Positions 1 through 8,617 of a stretch of 64,000 bases of DNA are shown here, piece after piece. The position numbers and the translations under genes are program-made. The notes beneath the pieces were generated by a model, which did not search any database, had not been told where the DNA came from, and saw only the letters and a program-made list of their open reading frames with translations. The stretch is taken from assembly GCA_016707445.1 (NCBI GenBank), contig JADJHR010000009.1, forward strand, positions 1 to 64,000, written 5' to 3'. Position 1 is the stretch's first letter. Each line of letters starts with the position of its first letter. Source of the stretch: Rubrivivax sp. Its GTDB lineage: Bacteria; Pseudomonadota; Gammaproteobacteria; Burkholderiales; Burkholderiaceae_C.

Positions 1-41
1 CTCTCCCCCATCTCGCACACCTCTGTCTCCTCGCTGCTCGC

Positions 42-89
42 AAGGGGACACTTCTATCTGGGGCGAAGGGGACACTACCGTTTGGGGCT
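42..89. repeat. two tandem 24-bp units, possible insertion-sequence end remnant
   Basis: Two adjacent 24-bp units share AAGGGGACACT, then six variable bases, then TGGGG. GGGGACA-type direct repeats close to one another are typical of the multi-repeat ends of IS21/IS481-like elements. No transposase lies in the window, so this would be only an outer end whose element lies to the left, or a solo remnant. It sits about 50 bp upstream of the ruvB start and could affect its promoter. Confidence 0.45.
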
Positions 90-137
90 CACACAGCTCA
101 GGCCTTGAAGCAGGTCAGCCCGCCGATAATCGACGCC

Positions 138-1199
138 ATGGCCATCCAGACGGACGATTTCCAGCCCGACCCCGGGGTGCGCCGCGTGCTCAGTGCCGCG
201 CCTGCGTCACCCGGTGAAGAGGCCATCGAGCGCGCGCTGCGGCCCAAGGGCCTGCACGACTATGTGGGCCAGGCCAAGGCGCGCGAACAGCTCGAGATCT
301 TCATCGGCGCGGCGCGCCACCGCGCCGAGGCGCTGGACCATGTGCTGCTGTTCGGCCCGCCCGGCCTGGGCAAGACCACGCTCAGCCACATCATCGCCGC
401 CGAGCTGGGCGTCAACCTGCGCCAGACCAGCGGCCCGGTGCTCGAGAAGCCCAAGGACCTGGCGGCGATCCTGACCAACCTCGAGAAGAACGACGTGCTC
501 TTCATCGACGAGATCCACCGCCTGAGCCCGGTGGTCGAGGAGATCCTGTACCCCGCGCTGGAGGACTACCAGATCGACATCATGATCGGTGAGGGCCCGG
601 CGGCACGCTCGATCAAGCTTGACCTGCAGCCCTTCACCCTGGTGGGTGCGACCACGCGCGCCGGCATGCTGACCAACCCGCTGCGCGACCGTTTTGGCAT
701 CGTCGCGCGGCTGGAGTTCTACAGCGCCGAAGAGCTGACGCGCATCGTCACACGATCGGCCAGGCTGATGAAGGTGGAAACGGACGGCGAAGGCGCGCTG
801 GAGATCGCGCGCCGCTCACGCGGCACACCGCGCATCGCCAACCGACTGCTGCGCCGGGTGCGCGACTTCGCCCAGGTGAAGGCTGACGGCCGCATCGACC
901 GGCGCATCGCCGACCTGGCGTTGCAGATGCTGGACGTCGACCCGCAGGGCTTCGATGTCATGGACCGCAAGCTGCTGGACGCGGTGATCCACCGCTTTGA
1001 CGGCGGCCCGGTCGGGCTGGACAACGTGGCGGCCGCCATCGGCGAAGAGGCCGGCACGATCGAGGACGTGATCGAGCCCTACCTGATCCAGCAGGGCTTC
1101 CTGCAGCGCACGCCGCGCGGTCGCGTGGCCACACAAGCCGCCTACCGTCATCTGGGCCTGCTGCCGCCCGTGCGCGGCGGCGACCTGTTCGGCACCTGA
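138..1199 (+). CDS. ruvB: Holliday junction branch migration ATPase RuvB
   Basis: RuvB is the hexameric AAA+ motor that, with RuvA and RuvC, drives branch migration of Holliday junctions in recombination repair in the cytoplasm. The 353-residue product has Walker A GPPGLGKT at about residues 73-80, Walker B with DEIHRLSP, the sensor region GATTRAGMLTNPLRDRFG, and a C-terminal winged helix ending in a short tail. Length and order match the family. I chose the ATG at 138 (protein starts MAIQTDDF) over an in-frame upstream codon at 105 because RuvB proteins begin close to this point. ruvA and ruvC are not adjacent on the visible side. Convergent with the next gene. Confidence 0.97.
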   Translation: MAIQTDDFQPDPGVRRVLSAAPASPGEEAIERALRPKGLHDYVGQAKAREQLEIFIGAARHRAEALDHVLLFGPPGLGKTTLSHIIAAELGVNLRQTSGPVLEKPKDLAAILTNLEKNDVLFIDEIHRLSPVVEEILYPALEDYQIDIMIGEGPAARSIKLDLQPFTLVGATTRAGMLTNPLRDRFGIVARLEFYSAEELTRIVTRSARLMKVETDGEGALEIARRSRGTPRIANRLLRRVRDFAQVKADGRIDRRIADLALQMLDVDPQGFDVMDRKLLDAVIHRFDGGPVGLDNVAAAIGEEAGTIEDVIEPYLIQQGFLQRTPRGRVATQAAYRHLGLLPPVRGGDLFGT

Positions 1200-1232
1200 G
1201 CGCTGAAGCTGGCGGCGCCGCTGCGCCGATGC

Positions 1233-1877
1233 CTACGGCAGCCGGCGCGCGCAGCGGTCGGCGAAGTTGGCCTCGAAGCGGCGCAGGTCGGCCACCTCGC
1301 CCGCGCTCAGGGTGGCCAGGCGCTCGTTCTTGTTGCTGATGATGCGGCGCATCTCACCGCATTGGGCGCTGCTCTGCTGTTGCTGCATCTGTTGGCGCCG
1401 GGTGTCGGCTGCCGCCTGGGCCTCTTGTTCGTGGCGCTCGGTCTGGTCACTGCGCTGCGCCTGCGACCAGCGCCGGCGCGCCTGGGCCTCGTCGGCCGCA
1501 CAGCGGCGCTGATAGTCGTACTGCAGGTCTGCGCGGGTGGTCGGGCTCAGCCCGCGTGCGCCGGCGGTGCGCAGGCCGTCGCTCAGGCTGGCGCATTCGG
1601 CGCTCAGGTAGTTCAGGTACTCGGGCGCGCGTGTCACCGTCGACGGGCCCTGACGCAGGTAGGTCGACCGCGTTGGCACTTCGGGCACCGGGCCGATGCT
1701 GCCCAGCCGGGTGCCGCCCTGGATGGGGCAGGGGCGGTCCGAGTAATGAATGCCCTGTGCGCTGCTGCAGCGGTAGCCCTGGGCCATCGCGGGGGCAGCG
1801 CCCAACAGCATGAGGGCGGCTGCTGTGGCGGCGACAAGGGGGATGCGTGGCAGCACAGGACGGGTCGAACGCTTCAT
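1233..1877 (-). CDS. secreted DUF4124-like hypothetical protein
   Basis: A 214-residue protein with a clear signal peptide (hydrophobic stretch ending AMAQG near residue 33) followed by a short cysteine-containing N-domain, YRCSSAQGIHYSDRPC, that resembles the DUF4124 pattern. Residues about 125-175 are rich in Gln, Ala, Glu and Arg and probably form a coiled coil; the end carries Cys again (QCGEMRR, DRCARR). Probably periplasmic. The function of DUF4124-like proteins is not established. Encoded divergently from the pilin operon and convergent with ruvB. Confidence 0.7.
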   Translation of the reverse strand: MKRSTRPVLPRIPLVAATAAALMLLGAAPAMAQGYRCSSAQGIHYSDRPCPIQGGTRLGSIGPVPEVPTRSTYLRQGPSTVTRAPEYLNYLSAECASLSDGLRTAGARGLSPTTRADLQYDYQRRCAADEAQARRRWSQAQRSDQTERHEQEAQAAADTRRQQMQQQQSSAQCGEMRRIISNKNERLATLSAGEVADLRRFEANFADRCARRLP

Positions 1878-2180
1878 TCTGAGCGGCGATTGTCACCTCG
1901 CCCAACGGCCCGTGGCCGCGGCCGGGTGGTCAATCGTGCACGCCGACGCTCGACCTTCAGGGTGCCGGGGTTCAAGTGCCGCCGCGCGCAGGCCGAAAAG
2001 ATGGCCAGTGCCGCTGCGGTGTGACGGATGTCGCGCTGCTGGCAGGCGCGGTTGCACTCGGAAACGCCTTGCCGCTCAAGTCGCCGCCGCGGACGGCCGA
2101 TACCCCCGATGAACGCTCAAGGTCCGACACAGCCGCCGCAGCCGGCGCCGGTGTGTCGTTGCCCGGTACCGAAGGTCACC
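1878..2180. other. divergent intergenic region upstream of the pilin operon
   Basis: About 300 bp without a supported gene, separating the secreted DUF4124-like gene from the pilin operon, so it must hold promoters for both. TGGCA at 2040-2044 and TTGCA at 2052-2056 resemble the -24/-12 elements of a sigma-54 promoter, which would suit a pilin gene. The GG-to-GC spacing is one base longer than the strict sigma-54 spacing, so this is only a near match. A GAAGGT ribosome-binding sequence lies just before the ATG at 2181. Confidence 0.35.
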
Positions 2181-2663
2181 ATGCACACCACCGCCCGTCG
2201 CCGACCGAACCCCCAGCGCCTGACCGCCGCCGCAGCGGCGCGCGGCTTCACGCTGATCGAGGTGCTGATCGTCGTGGCCATCATCGCCATCCTGTCGTCG
2301 ATCGCCCTGCCCGCCTACACCGCGTACATCCAGCGCTCGAAGGTACCGGCCGGGCTGGACGCGTTGCAGTCGTACTTCACACGCATGGAGCAGCGCTTCC
2401 AGGACAGCGGCAGCTATGCGAAGACGGTGTCCGGCTCGGACGTCTGTGCCATCGATGTGCCCAGCCCGGTGCAGAACTACACGATCAGCTGCCTGCTCAG
2501 CGGCGGCGGCAGTGGCTATACCGCCACCGCCACCGGCAGTGGCACGCTCAATGGCTACGCCTACACGATCAACTCCAGTGGCACGCGTGCCACCACTGCG
2601 CACCCCAAGGGCGCGCCGGCTGGCAACTGCTGGAGCATCCGGGGAGCGTCATGCGACGCCTGA
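2181..2663 (+). CDS. pilE: type IV pilin, PilE-like
   Basis: A pilin-like subunit of the type IV pilus, inserted in the inner membrane and processed by the prepilin peptidase PilD. The 160-residue product has a short basic leader, the cleavage site RG^FTLIE with Glu at mature position 5, and a hydrophobic N-terminal helix (VLIVVAIIAILSSIALPAY). Two cysteines in the C-terminal half (DVCAID, TISCLL) and a third near the end (NCWSI) could form the D-region disulfide. The ATG at 2181 was chosen because it gives a normal short leader. First gene of an operon continuing to pilY1, with the next start overlapping its end. Confidence 0.88.
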   Translation: MHTTARRRPNPQRLTAAAAARGFTLIEVLIVVAIIAILSSIALPAYTAYIQRSKVPAGLDALQSYFTRMEQRFQDSGSYAKTVSGSDVCAIDVPSPVQNYTISCLLSGGGSGYTATATGSGTLNGYAYTINSSGTRATTAHPKGAPAGNCWSIRGASCDA

Positions 2664-3139
2664 TCGCGCAGCACCAGCGTGGCATGACGCTGGTCGAGCT
2701 GATGGTGGGGCTGGTCATCATGGCCATCCTGATCTCGGCCGCAGCCCCGTTCATGGGCGACATGATCGTCAACGCGCGCTTGCGCGAGTCGGGCAATCTG
2801 TTGTTCACCGAGGCCCTGATGGCGCAGAGCGAGGCCGTCAAGCGCAACACCACGGTGCGCGTCAGCACCAGCGGCGACAGCGTGCAGGTGCTGGACGTGA
2901 CGGTGCCTTCGGCTCCGGTTGTCCTGCGCGCACGCACGATGGCCAACAGCGTCACTGCGCCCACCACCAGTTTCGACTTCGGCAGCGAAGGCCGGCCTGC
3001 GCCCTTCGGCACCGCGGTGGCAATCAATCTGAGTGCAAACGGCGTCACCTGCTCGAGCGACCTGCGTTGCCCGGGCCTGCGGATCGACGCCGGAGGAGCG
3101 ATGAGGTTATGCGGAAATCATCAAGTCAACTGCAACTGA
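2651..3139 (+). CDS. fimT: minor pseudopilin FimT/GspH family
   Basis: A 162-residue minor pilin. The leader ends in QRG^MTLVELMVG, which gives the prepilin cleavage site with Glu5, followed by the hydrophobic helix LVIMAILISAAAPFM. The rest resembles the GspH/FimT domain, including ARLRESGNLLFTEALMAQSEA soon after the helix and a Cys-containing C-terminus. FimT-type proteins help prime or cap the type IV pilus and in some species bind DNA during uptake. The ATG overlaps the end of the pilE-like gene by 13 bases, indicating translational coupling. Confidence 0.88.
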   Translation: MRRLIAQHQRGMTLVELMVGLVIMAILISAAAPFMGDMIVNARLRESGNLLFTEALMAQSEAVKRNTTVRVSTSGDSVQVLDVTVPSAPVVLRARTMANSVTAPTTSFDFGSEGRPAPFGTAVAINLSANGVTCSSDLRCPGLRIDAGGAMRLCGNHQVNCN

Positions 3140-3567
3140 GCCGCCGCGGTGCGCGGCTTGGCCGCGAGCGGGGCGTCACCCTGATCGACGCGCTGATCGC
3201 GATCGTCATCCTGTCGTTCGGGCTGATCGGCATGACCCGCATGCAGGGCCGCATGGTCACGGCTGCCACCGACGCCCAGTTGCGCACCACCGCCATCCAG
3301 ATGGCCGACGAGCTGTTGAACACGGTGATCGTCGACAACGTCAACGCGGCCTGCTACACGCTGCCGCAGTCAGGCGCCTGTGGATCGTCGGCCGCCACCG
3401 CGCGCACCACCGACTGGGCCACCCGCGTCGCGGCGACCATGCCGGGCACCGTAACCAAGACCGTGACGCTGAATGCGGGCAATGGCCAGATGATGGTGAG
3501 CATCGGCTGGACGGCGCGCGACGCCGCCGACGCCCGGCTGCTGAATGTGGTGACCGATGTCCGCTGA
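3109..3567 (+). CDS. pilV: type IV pilus minor pilin PilV
   Basis: A 152-residue minor pilin with leader RERG^VTLIDALIAIVILSFGLIG, followed by the PilV-typical MTRMQGRMV and a region that aligns with the family by eye. Minor pilins PilV, PilW, PilX and FimT form the initiation and tip complex that carries PilY1. The residue at mature position 5 is Asp where nearly all pilins have Glu. The start at 3109 is supported by GGAGGAGCGATGAGG just upstream. It overlaps fimT before and pilW after. Confidence 0.88.
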   Translation: MRKSSSQLQLSRRGARLGRERGVTLIDALIAIVILSFGLIGMTRMQGRMVTAATDAQLRTTAIQMADELLNTVIVDNVNAACYTLPQSGACGSSAATARTTDWATRVAATMPGTVTKTVTLNAGNGQMMVSIGWTARDAADARLLNVVTDVR

Positions 3568-4627
3568 CCGCCACCCCATGTCGCGGCATGCCCGCCAGCG
3601 CGGCCTGTCGATCATCGAACTGATGGTCGGCCTGGTCGTGTCCTTGATCGTCGGCCTGGCTGCGACCAGCAGTGCGGTGGTGTTCACCGCGTCGCAGCGC
3701 CAGGGTATCGGTGTGGGCGGTGTCGCCGTCAACATCAACACCGCACTGGCAGCGCTGAAGAACGACGCCGCCAGTGCAGGGCTAGGCTTCTTCGGCGATT
3801 CGCGCTACCTGTGCGCGGCGCTCAACCTGGGCGTGGGGGCCACGCCTGCGTGGGATGGTGTCAGCTTTGCGCCGGTGCGCATCACGCGACCGGGCGGGCT
3901 CGATCGCATCGATGTGCTGCAGGCCAGCCGCGTGGAGTCTGGCGCCAACGTGTTGCTGGCACAGGCCAGCAGCGGCGCCGATGCCAGCCTGAAGTCCTAC
4001 CTGCCGGCGGCGGTGGGTGACGCCGTGCTGCTGTCGCCCGACGTGGTCGGCGACCCCTGTCTGGTGCGCACGGTGACGGCCGTCACGCCGTCCACCGTCG
4101 ACACCCCGCAGCAGCTGGTCTTTGCGCCCGGCGTGCAGCACAACGACGCCGTCTTCACCACCAACCCGACCTACAGCAGCAGTGGCGGTGGCGCCACCCT
4201 GCTGGGTCAGCTGAACTGGCAGCGCTACAGCATGGCCGGCACCGATCTGACGCTCGAGCGTCCGCTGGCCGGCACGTCGGCCGTGCTGGCGCGCAACGTG
4301 ATCGCCTTTCGTGCGCAGTACGGCGTGTCGTCGGGCGTGGGCAGCAGCAAGACGCTGGAAAACTGGGTCGATGCCACCGGCACCTTTGCCGCCATGGACG
4401 CGACCACCATCGCCCGCGTGCGCGCCGTCCGCGTGGGCGTGGTCACACGCAGCCCGCAGCGCGAAAAGCCCAATGCACTGGGTGTCTGCGAGGCCAGCAC
4501 GGACAAGCCGGTGCTGTTCGGCGCTGTCGTCGAGCCCGACGTCAGCGACTGGGCCTGCTACCGCTTTCGCAGCGCGGTGCTGGTGATACCGCTGCGCAAC
4601 CTGGTGCTGGGGATCAAGACACCATGA
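3557..4627 (+). CDS. pilW: type IV pilus minor pilin PilW
   Basis: A 356-residue PilW-family protein. The leader ends RQRG^LSIIELMVGLVVSLIVGLAA, giving a prepilin peptidase site with Glu5 and a membrane helix. A large beta-rich extracytoplasmic domain follows, with cysteines around residues 80 and 315-335 that could pair. PilW is longer than the other minor pilins and belongs to the tip complex with PilX and PilY1. The start overlaps pilV by 11 bases and an alternative in-frame ATG lies 21 bases in. The stop overlaps the pilX start. Confidence 0.9.
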   Translation: MSADRHPMSRHARQRGLSIIELMVGLVVSLIVGLAATSSAVVFTASQRQGIGVGGVAVNINTALAALKNDAASAGLGFFGDSRYLCAALNLGVGATPAWDGVSFAPVRITRPGGLDRIDVLQASRVESGANVLLAQASSGADASLKSYLPAAVGDAVLLSPDVVGDPCLVRTVTAVTPSTVDTPQQLVFAPGVQHNDAVFTTNPTYSSSGGGATLLGQLNWQRYSMAGTDLTLERPLAGTSAVLARNVIAFRAQYGVSSGVGSSKTLENWVDATGTFAAMDATTIARVRAVRVGVVTRSPQREKPNALGVCEASTDKPVLFGAVVEPDVSDWACYRFRSAVLVIPLRNLVLGIKTP

Positions 4628-5175
4628 GTCCGACCATGCTTCGCAGGTCGCCGCGCCATGAACGCGGCGTGACGATGATCGTCGTGCTGGTGCTGCTGTC
4701 GGTGATGCTGCTGGGTGGCCTGGGGCTGGCGCGCATGACCGAGATCGGCACGCTGGCATCGGGCAACGCGGCCTTTCGCGAAACCGCGCTGCAGGCCTCG
4801 GAGGTCGGCGTCAACACCGCCTTTGTCGCCGTGACGACGCTGGCCGACGAGAACACCGACACCGGCAACTGGTACTACGCCAGCACGCAGGCGCAGGACA
4901 GCCACGGCATGCCCACGGTCAACTTCGATGTCGCACCCGAGGTCACGGTGGGCGCCTACAGCGTGCGCTACGTGGTCGATCGGGTGTGCACCGGCGCGAT
5001 GCCGGTCACCGAGCCACTGCGCCAATGCCTGGTCAAGCAGGTGCCGCAGATCGAGTCGAGCACCGACAAGGAAAAGACCGACCCCCCGACGGCACGCCAG
5101 TTCCGCATCACCGTGCGTGTCGTCGGGCCCAAGGAAACGCGGGCCTGGGTGCAGTCCTTGATGACCAAGGGATAA
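4624..5175 (+). CDS. pilX: type IV pilus assembly protein PilX
   Basis: A 183-residue protein with the PilX N-terminal signature RGVTMIVVLVLLSVMLLGGLGLARM. The prepilin-like glycine is present but position 5 is Val, not Glu; a missing Glu5 is known for the tip-proximal GspK/PilX class. After the helix come NAAFRETALQASEVGVNTA and a soluble domain with one Cys pair (VCTGAM, QCLVKQ). Translationally coupled to pilW (ATGA overlap) and followed after 43 bp by pilY1. Confidence 0.88.
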   Translation: MSPTMLRRSPRHERGVTMIVVLVLLSVMLLGGLGLARMTEIGTLASGNAAFRETALQASEVGVNTAFVAVTTLADENTDTGNWYYASTQAQDSHGMPTVNFDVAPEVTVGAYSVRYVVDRVCTGAMPVTEPLRQCLVKQVPQIESSTDKEKTDPPTARQFRITVRVVGPKETRAWVQSLMTKG

Positions 5176-5218
5176 GCGGACCACGATTCCGCTGAACTGT
5201 CGAAACAGGGGTCACCCC

Positions 5219-8200
5219 ATGAAGATCGCCACCAATTTCATCGTCTCGCTGGCCGCCCTGGGGGCCTTGATGGCGACCACCGCGTCGCAGGCCACCAACG
5301 TGGCCGAGTTGCCGCTCAAGGCCTCGGTGCTGGCCAAGCCGAACGTCATCTTCGGCATGGACGAGTCGGGATCGATGGATGCCGAGGTCATGATCGACGG
5401 CAACGTGCAGGGCTGGTTCTACGGCAACACCTCGTCGACCACGCTCTATCCCAGCGGCGCCCGCCGCACCGGCGGCGCTTCGGGCGACTGGAACATGTTC
5501 TACCTGTTCCCCAATGGCACCGGATCCGGCAACCGGGTCTACGCCGATCCCGGCGGCAACCAGGGCTACGCGGTCCCGCCCACGCCTGAGGTGGCCTGGA
5601 CACGTTCGGCCGACTACAACCCGATCTACTACGACAGCAGCAAGACCTATGTGCCGTGGTCGCCGGCCTGGCTGTCGGGCGGATCGGCCACCAGCTTCAG
5701 CGACGCCAACCCAGCGGCCGCGAGGTCGCATCCGGTGAACGGGTCGACCACGGTCACGCTGAACGCCAACCTGACGAACAGTTCCGCGAACTGGAAGTTC
5801 ACGTTCACCACCGGGATGACCATTCCGGTCGGGGCGACCGGCATTGCGTGCAACTCTGGCTCGGCTGGCACCCTGCCCTACATGGTGAGCAACGCCAACA
5901 ACCAGTGCCAGGCCACGATCACCTACTACCCGGCCACCTTCTGGAAGAAGGAGAACTGCACGGTCGACGGCAGCACCTGCGTCACCAACTACGACGGGCA
6001 GAAGCTCAAGCGCTACGAGATCAAGGGCGGCAACACCTTTCCGTCGGGGCGCACCTACACGGCCGAGATGCAGAACTTCGCCAACTGGTTCACCTACTAC
6101 CGCAAGCGCCGTCTGATGCTGGGCGCGGCGATGGGCGAGGTGCTGGAAAACCTGACCGGCCTGCGCCTGGGCGTGGTGGCTTTCAATGCCCGCAGCACGC
6201 CGACGATGTATGACGCGGATGCCACCGCGCCGTCGCTCAACCGTCTGGCCGTGACGGGCAAGTTCTACGTTGCCGAAGGTAACGGCGGCACGCCCACGCA
6301 TGCCACCATGGCGTACATCCGCAACCAGTTCGATACCAACACCAACATCATCCAATACGCCTGTCAGCGCAACTCGTCATTCATCATCACCGACGGCTTT
6401 GCCAACGACGGTGCGGTAGCGCCACCGGCGTACAGCCAGTCGACCTACGGCAGCGGTGCCCCCTACCAGACCACGGCCGGGTCATCGCTGGCCGACAAGG
6501 CGCTGGCCTACTTCACGCTGCGCCTGCGCGCCAGCACCTCGCCGCTGCCGGCGGGCAAGGTGCCGCTGGGCAACCAGACGGTGGCCAACCCCGACCCCAA
6601 CATCAACCTGCACCTGACCACCTACGCGCTGACGCTGGGCGCCAAGGGCACGCTGTGGCCCACCGCGGTGGACCCGTTCGTCACGGCGCCGACCTGGCCC
6701 ACGCCGGTTTCGAACACGCCGCCGATGATCGATGACCTGTGGCACGCTACGATCAACGGCCGCGGTCAGATGTACGGTGCGGCCGACGCCACCGAGACCG
6801 CCAACGCGATCCGCTCCGGCTTGCTGGACATCCTCAGCCAGACCGGCGCCCAGGGCGGCGTGGCGGTGAGCACGGTGAACCTGCAGCGCGGTGACTCGAA
6901 AGCCTATTTCGGCACCTACAACCCGGCCGGCTGGACCGGTGACTTGACGGCCAACTCGATCAACAAGAGCACGGGTGAGGTCAGCACCACGGCCACCTGG
7001 TCGGCGGGTTCCCTGCTGCTGGCGCGCGACTGGACCTCGCGCGTGATCGCCAGTTACGACGGTTCGTCAGGCGTGGGCTTTACGGTCGCCAGCGTGGGCA
7101 GCACCGTCAACCCGTCGTCGACCTGGGGCGTCACCACCGAGGTGATGGACTACCTGCGTGGTGATCGAACGAATGAGAACACCAAGTTCCGCGGGCGCGC
7201 CAGCCTGATTGGTGCGGTGATCAATTCAGAGCCGGTGGTGGCGCGTGACGACGGCGTGGCCTATGTCGCGTCGGGCGAAGGCATGCTGCATGCCATCGAC
7301 ACGCTGACCGAGCCCGGCAAGGAGCTGTGGGCCTTCGTGCCGCGCGCCGTGCTGCCCGACATCGGACAGACTACGGGGCGTGGCTATGCATTCAAGACGC
7401 AGCTGGATGGCTCGCCGGTGATCGGCAAGACCGGCGCCAGCAGCAAGCTGCTGGTAGCCGGCATGGGTGCCGCAGGCCGCAGCTACTACGCCATCGACGT
7501 CAGCAGCCCGCGCGGCCTGACCGAGGCCCAGCTGGCCAGCAAGGTGAAGTGGGAGTTCCCCGCGATGGGTGACGCCAGCACCCAGGCCAAGGTCGGTCAG
7601 ACGCTGGGCCGGCCGCTGGTGGTGCGCCTGAGCGGCGGCGGCTATTCGGTGCTGGTGACCTCGGGCTACAACAACACCACTGACGGCAAGGGGCGGCTGT
7701 GGATGCTCAACCCCAGCACCGGTGCGGTGATCTGGGAATTCACCACCGCCGACGGTTCGCTCGGCGCCGAATCCGGCCTGGCCCATGTCAGCCCCTTCGT
7801 CGAGGCCGACGGCTCGGTGCGCTATGTGTACGGTGGTGACTTGCTGGGCAATGTCTGGAAGTTCGACCTGGTGACCAAGCCGGCGGCGCCGACCAAGGTG
7901 GCGGTGCTGAAGGATGCACTGGGCAACCTGCAGCCGGTGACGGCGGCACCCGAGCTGCTGTGGTACGCCAGCAAGCGCATCGTGCTGATCGGCACCGGGC
8001 GCCTGCTGGACATCAGCGACTTCGGCAGTTCGCGCGTGCAGAGCTTCTACGCCATCGCCGACGGCGCCACGCTGGCCAATGCCCGCAGCGCGCTCGTAAA
8101 GCAGACCTACGTCAAGGGGGCCGACACCTTGACCTCGAATCCGGTCGACTGGGGCACCCAGCGCGGCTGGTTCATCGACCTGCCGGCCGGCGAGCAGGAG

Positions 8201-8563
8201 AACACCAGGCCGGTGATTGCGCGCGGCGCGGTCGCCTTCGTCACCAACGTGGCCGGCAGCAGCGATTGTTCGGCCAGTTCCTACCTCTACGTGGTGGACG
8301 TGCTGAGCGGCAAGAAGTACGACGGTGCCAGCTTCGTGGGCACCACCATCTCGGCCACCGCCAACAGCTCGGGGCTGAACGCACTGCTCACCGCCGACGG
8401 CGACGGTGGTGGCGGCGGCGGCGGGGGTGGCGGTGGCAGCACGCCATGCCAGCACATCGTCGGCTCAGGGCAGACGGCTGACGGCGCTTCGTGGCGGCGA
8501 GACATCTCCAGCTGCGTCAACATCACGCCGTCGAAGAACGCATGGCGCGAGATTCGACGATAG
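5219..8563 (+). CDS. pilY1: type IV pilus tip adhesin PilY1
   Basis: PilY1 is the large secreted adhesin and mechanosensor at the pilus tip. The 1114-residue protein has a signal peptide (to about residue 25), a von Willebrand A-like region beginning NVIFGMDESGSMD (MIDAS DxSGS) and continuing to about residue 540, and a C-terminal half that matches the PilC/PilY1 beta-propeller, including a segment near GEGMLHAIDTLTE, FVPRAVLP, MGAAGRSYYAIDVSSP and VTSGYNNTTDGKGRLWMLN. Near the C-terminus a run of about eleven glycines separates the propeller from a short Cys-containing tail. Last gene of the minor-pilin operon. Confidence 0.93.
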   Translation: MKIATNFIVSLAALGALMATTASQATNVAELPLKASVLAKPNVIFGMDESGSMDAEVMIDGNVQGWFYGNTSSTTLYPSGARRTGGASGDWNMFYLFPNGTGSGNRVYADPGGNQGYAVPPTPEVAWTRSADYNPIYYDSSKTYVPWSPAWLSGGSATSFSDANPAAARSHPVNGSTTVTLNANLTNSSANWKFTFTTGMTIPVGATGIACNSGSAGTLPYMVSNANNQCQATITYYPATFWKKENCTVDGSTCVTNYDGQKLKRYEIKGGNTFPSGRTYTAEMQNFANWFTYYRKRRLMLGAAMGEVLENLTGLRLGVVAFNARSTPTMYDADATAPSLNRLAVTGKFYVAEGNGGTPTHATMAYIRNQFDTNTNIIQYACQRNSSFIITDGFANDGAVAPPAYSQSTYGSGAPYQTTAGSSLADKALAYFTLRLRASTSPLPAGKVPLGNQTVANPDPNINLHLTTYALTLGAKGTLWPTAVDPFVTAPTWPTPVSNTPPMIDDLWHATINGRGQMYGAADATETANAIRSGLLDILSQTGAQGGVAVSTVNLQRGDSKAYFGTYNPAGWTGDLTANSINKSTGEVSTTATWSAGSLLLARDWTSRVIASYDGSSGVGFTVASVGSTVNPSSTWGVTTEVMDYLRGDRTNENTKFRGRASLIGAVINSEPVVARDDGVAYVASGEGMLHAIDTLTEPGKELWAFVPRAVLPDIGQTTGRGYAFKTQLDGSPVIGKTGASSKLLVAGMGAAGRSYYAIDVSSPRGLTEAQLASKVKWEFPAMGDASTQAKVGQTLGRPLVVRLSGGGYSVLVTSGYNNTTDGKGRLWMLNPSTGAVIWEFTTADGSLGAESGLAHVSPFVEADGSVRYVYGGDLLGNVWKFDLVTKPAAPTKVAVLKDALGNLQPVTAAPELLWYASKRIVLIGTGRLLDISDFGSSRVQSFYAIADGATLANARSALVKQTYVKGADTLTSNPVDWGTQRGWFIDLPAGEQENTRPVIARGAVAFVTNVAGSSDCSASSYLYVVDVLSGKKYDGASFVGTTISATANSSGLNALLTADGDGGGGGGGGGGGSTPCQHIVGSGQTADGASWRRDISSCVNITPSKNAWREIRR

Positions 8564-8617
8564 ACGGCCGGGGGGGCGGTCCGCGTGGCCGCTCTGACCC
8601 GCCTGGCGACGCCGCGA

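Noticed and set aside
2038..2056. Sigma-54 promoter for the pilin operon
   Set aside because: The elements TGGCA and TTGCA are present but one base too far apart for the strict -24/-12 spacing; kept only as a note in the intergenic feature.
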